A stretch of 64,000 nt of DNA. Origin: Flavobacterium agricola (GTDB lineage Bacteria; Bacteroidota; Bacteroidia; Flavobacteriales; Flavobacteriaceae). The DNA is taken from positions 1,550,001-1,614,000 of the forward strand of contig NZ_CP081495.1 of assembly GCF_025919725.1 (NCBI RefSeq), read 5' to 3'. Position 1 is the first letter of the stretch; every line of letters starts with the position of its first letter. The translations under genes were made by a program, and so were the position numbers. This document shows, one piece after another, positions 63,151-64,000 of the stretch. The notes below the pieces were generated by a model. That model saw nothing but the letters and a program-made list of their open reading frames with translations, had not been told where the DNA came from and made no database searches.

Positions 63151-64000
63151 TTTTTTAAATTTAGAATGTTAGCCAAATATTTACTTTTAGCCCATCTTTG
63201 ATTCATAAATTGAATGTAAGCAAATGGGTTTTTAATAGATTGACGTTTATAAAATTTAGCAAACAACACGATTTTATATCCGAGAAGTTGATTTCGCGTT
63301 AAATACTTTTGTTTAAATAACATGACTGTTGGAGAAGGCTTAGGTAGAACAAGATCTTTTGACCATGATTGGACATGTTTTGTCCTAAATCCACCTATTG
63401 GCGCTTTTAAATGTAATATTAGTGGATTAGGTAGATATATAATATCAAAGCCTTTGTTACGCAACTGCATTCCAAAATCTGCATCTTCACCAAAACCAAA
63501 TTCATAAAGAATATTGTATTTTAAATCTATTACACATCTAGTTTCAACAATACTACATCCTGAACCAAAGGTTTCCCATTGCATGATATTATTGTTCTCT
63601 AATTTTTCTCCAACTTGTAAGCAAGCTAAATTTACAGCTGAAAAATTATTAGATTTAATTACAAAAAGCGATGTTTCAATAAAATTATTTGCAAACTCTA
63701 TATCATCATCTGCAAAAAACACATATTTAGATTCTACTTTATCTAAGCCTAAATTACGAGCATTGCATGCTCCCAATTGATAAATCAATTGATGATCAAC
63801 TTTAAAAGGCCATTTTTTATTGTAAATAAAGTTTAGTTCCGTAGCTGCCCCTGCTACAGCATTCTGTTCTACAACAATTACTTTATGAGGAAGATGTGTT
63901 TGATTAGCTAACATTGTAAATACTGTTTCTAAATATTGAGCTCTACCTATAGTAGGAATAAGAACATCAACCGTATCTTGTTCTGTAACAGAAATTGTTT
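63147..64000 (-). CDS. Glycosyltransferase family 2 protein (5' end outside window)
   Basis: The frame is open to the right edge of the window, so the gene continues beyond it. Within the window the sequence reads VDVLIPTIGRAQYLETVFTMLANQTH, then KVIVVEQN, ACNARNLGLDKVESKYVFFADDDIEF (the metal-binding DDD) and FGFGEDADFGMQLRNKG, the standard GT2 order. The first in-frame ATG (63914) is internal to the conserved fold and is not the start. It is coupled to the downstream GT2 gene. Confidence 0.9.
   Translation of the reverse strand, partial: TISVTEQDTVDVLIPTIGRAQYLETVFTMLANQTHLPHKVIVVEQNAVAGAATELNFIYNKKWPFKVDHQLIYQLGACNARNLGLDKVESKYVFFADDDIEFANNFIETSLFVIKSNNFSAVNLACLQVGEKLENNNIMQWETFGSGCSIVETRCVIDLKYNILYEFGFGEDADFGMQLRNKGFDIIYLPNPLILHLKAPIGGFRTKHVQSWSKDLVLPKPSPTVMLFKQKYLTRNQLLGYKIVLFAKFYKRQSIKNPFAYIQFMNQRWAKSKYLANILNLKK

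Overview
The window is a strongly AT-rich chromosomal segment of a member of the Bacteroidota, almost certainly family Flavobacteriaceae (a Flavobacterium/Myroides-like organism; the genus cannot be fixed from sequence alone). The evidence is the Bacteroidota promoter signature (TAnnTTTG at -7, often with TTG about 19 bases upstream), the general absence of Shine-Dalgarno sequences, a split two-gene transketolase, many lipoproteins with short signal peptides, and typical flavobacterial families (DUF4252, DUF5074, DUF4105, START-like, VF530, DUF805). There is no prophage, insertion sequence, CRISPR array or integron. It is core chromosome, shading into a polysaccharide locus at the right end.

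Layout: 1-3.0 kb carries the end of an HU gene, yqgE, a class IV aminotransferase, a START-like protein, tRNA-Met and an S24-type repressor. 3.2-10.3 kb holds a CPD photolyase, an M13 peptidase and an acyl-CoA carboxylase operon (BCCP, biotin carboxylase, carboxyltransferase). 10.5-20.4 kb holds FKBP/SlyD, VF530, dnaB, accA, a drug/metabolite exporter, an LptF/G permease, tgt, truC and a porin. 20.6-28.9 kb holds an ion channel, DUF2200, msrA, a deacetylase, transketolase, an FKBP lipoprotein, an S4 protein, a phosphoribosyltransferase and aroK. 29.0-29.8 kb is a tandem array of six tRNA-Lys plus tRNA-Leu. 31.1-37.2 kb is a cobalamin uptake locus: riboswitch, TonB receptor, surface lipoprotein and BtuFCD-like ABC transporter. 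37.2-42.2 kb is a four-gene envelope operon. 42.3-55.8 kb mixes DNA repair (rmuC, recQ), an SMR exporter, an aldehyde dehydrogenase, kdsD-tatC-CMD-lptB, a GH25 lysozyme and pssA. 55.8-64 kb is an exopolysaccharide/O-antigen locus, all on the minus strand.

Several genes fit one physiology. The acyl-CoA carboxylase feeds methylmalonyl-CoA metabolism, which commonly needs the cobalamin that the B12 locus imports. KdsD, LptB, the LptF/G permease, the EptA-like transferase, PssA and the glycosyltransferases all serve envelope building.

The most striking observation is a set of lesions. tgt, an aldehyde dehydrogenase and the O-antigen polymerase/ligase each carry a frameshift equal to two missing bases (mod 3) at a short repeat, two of them in a GCGC run. 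The biotin carboxylase has no standard start codon, only an A14 tract where one should be. They may be assembly errors at low-complexity motifs, or real slippage (possibly phase-variable) sites. Also notable are an S24 repressor lacking both catalytic residues, a K+-channel-like protein without the GYG filter, the tRNA-Lys array, and a GC-rich structured intergenic island at 23.57-23.70 kb.
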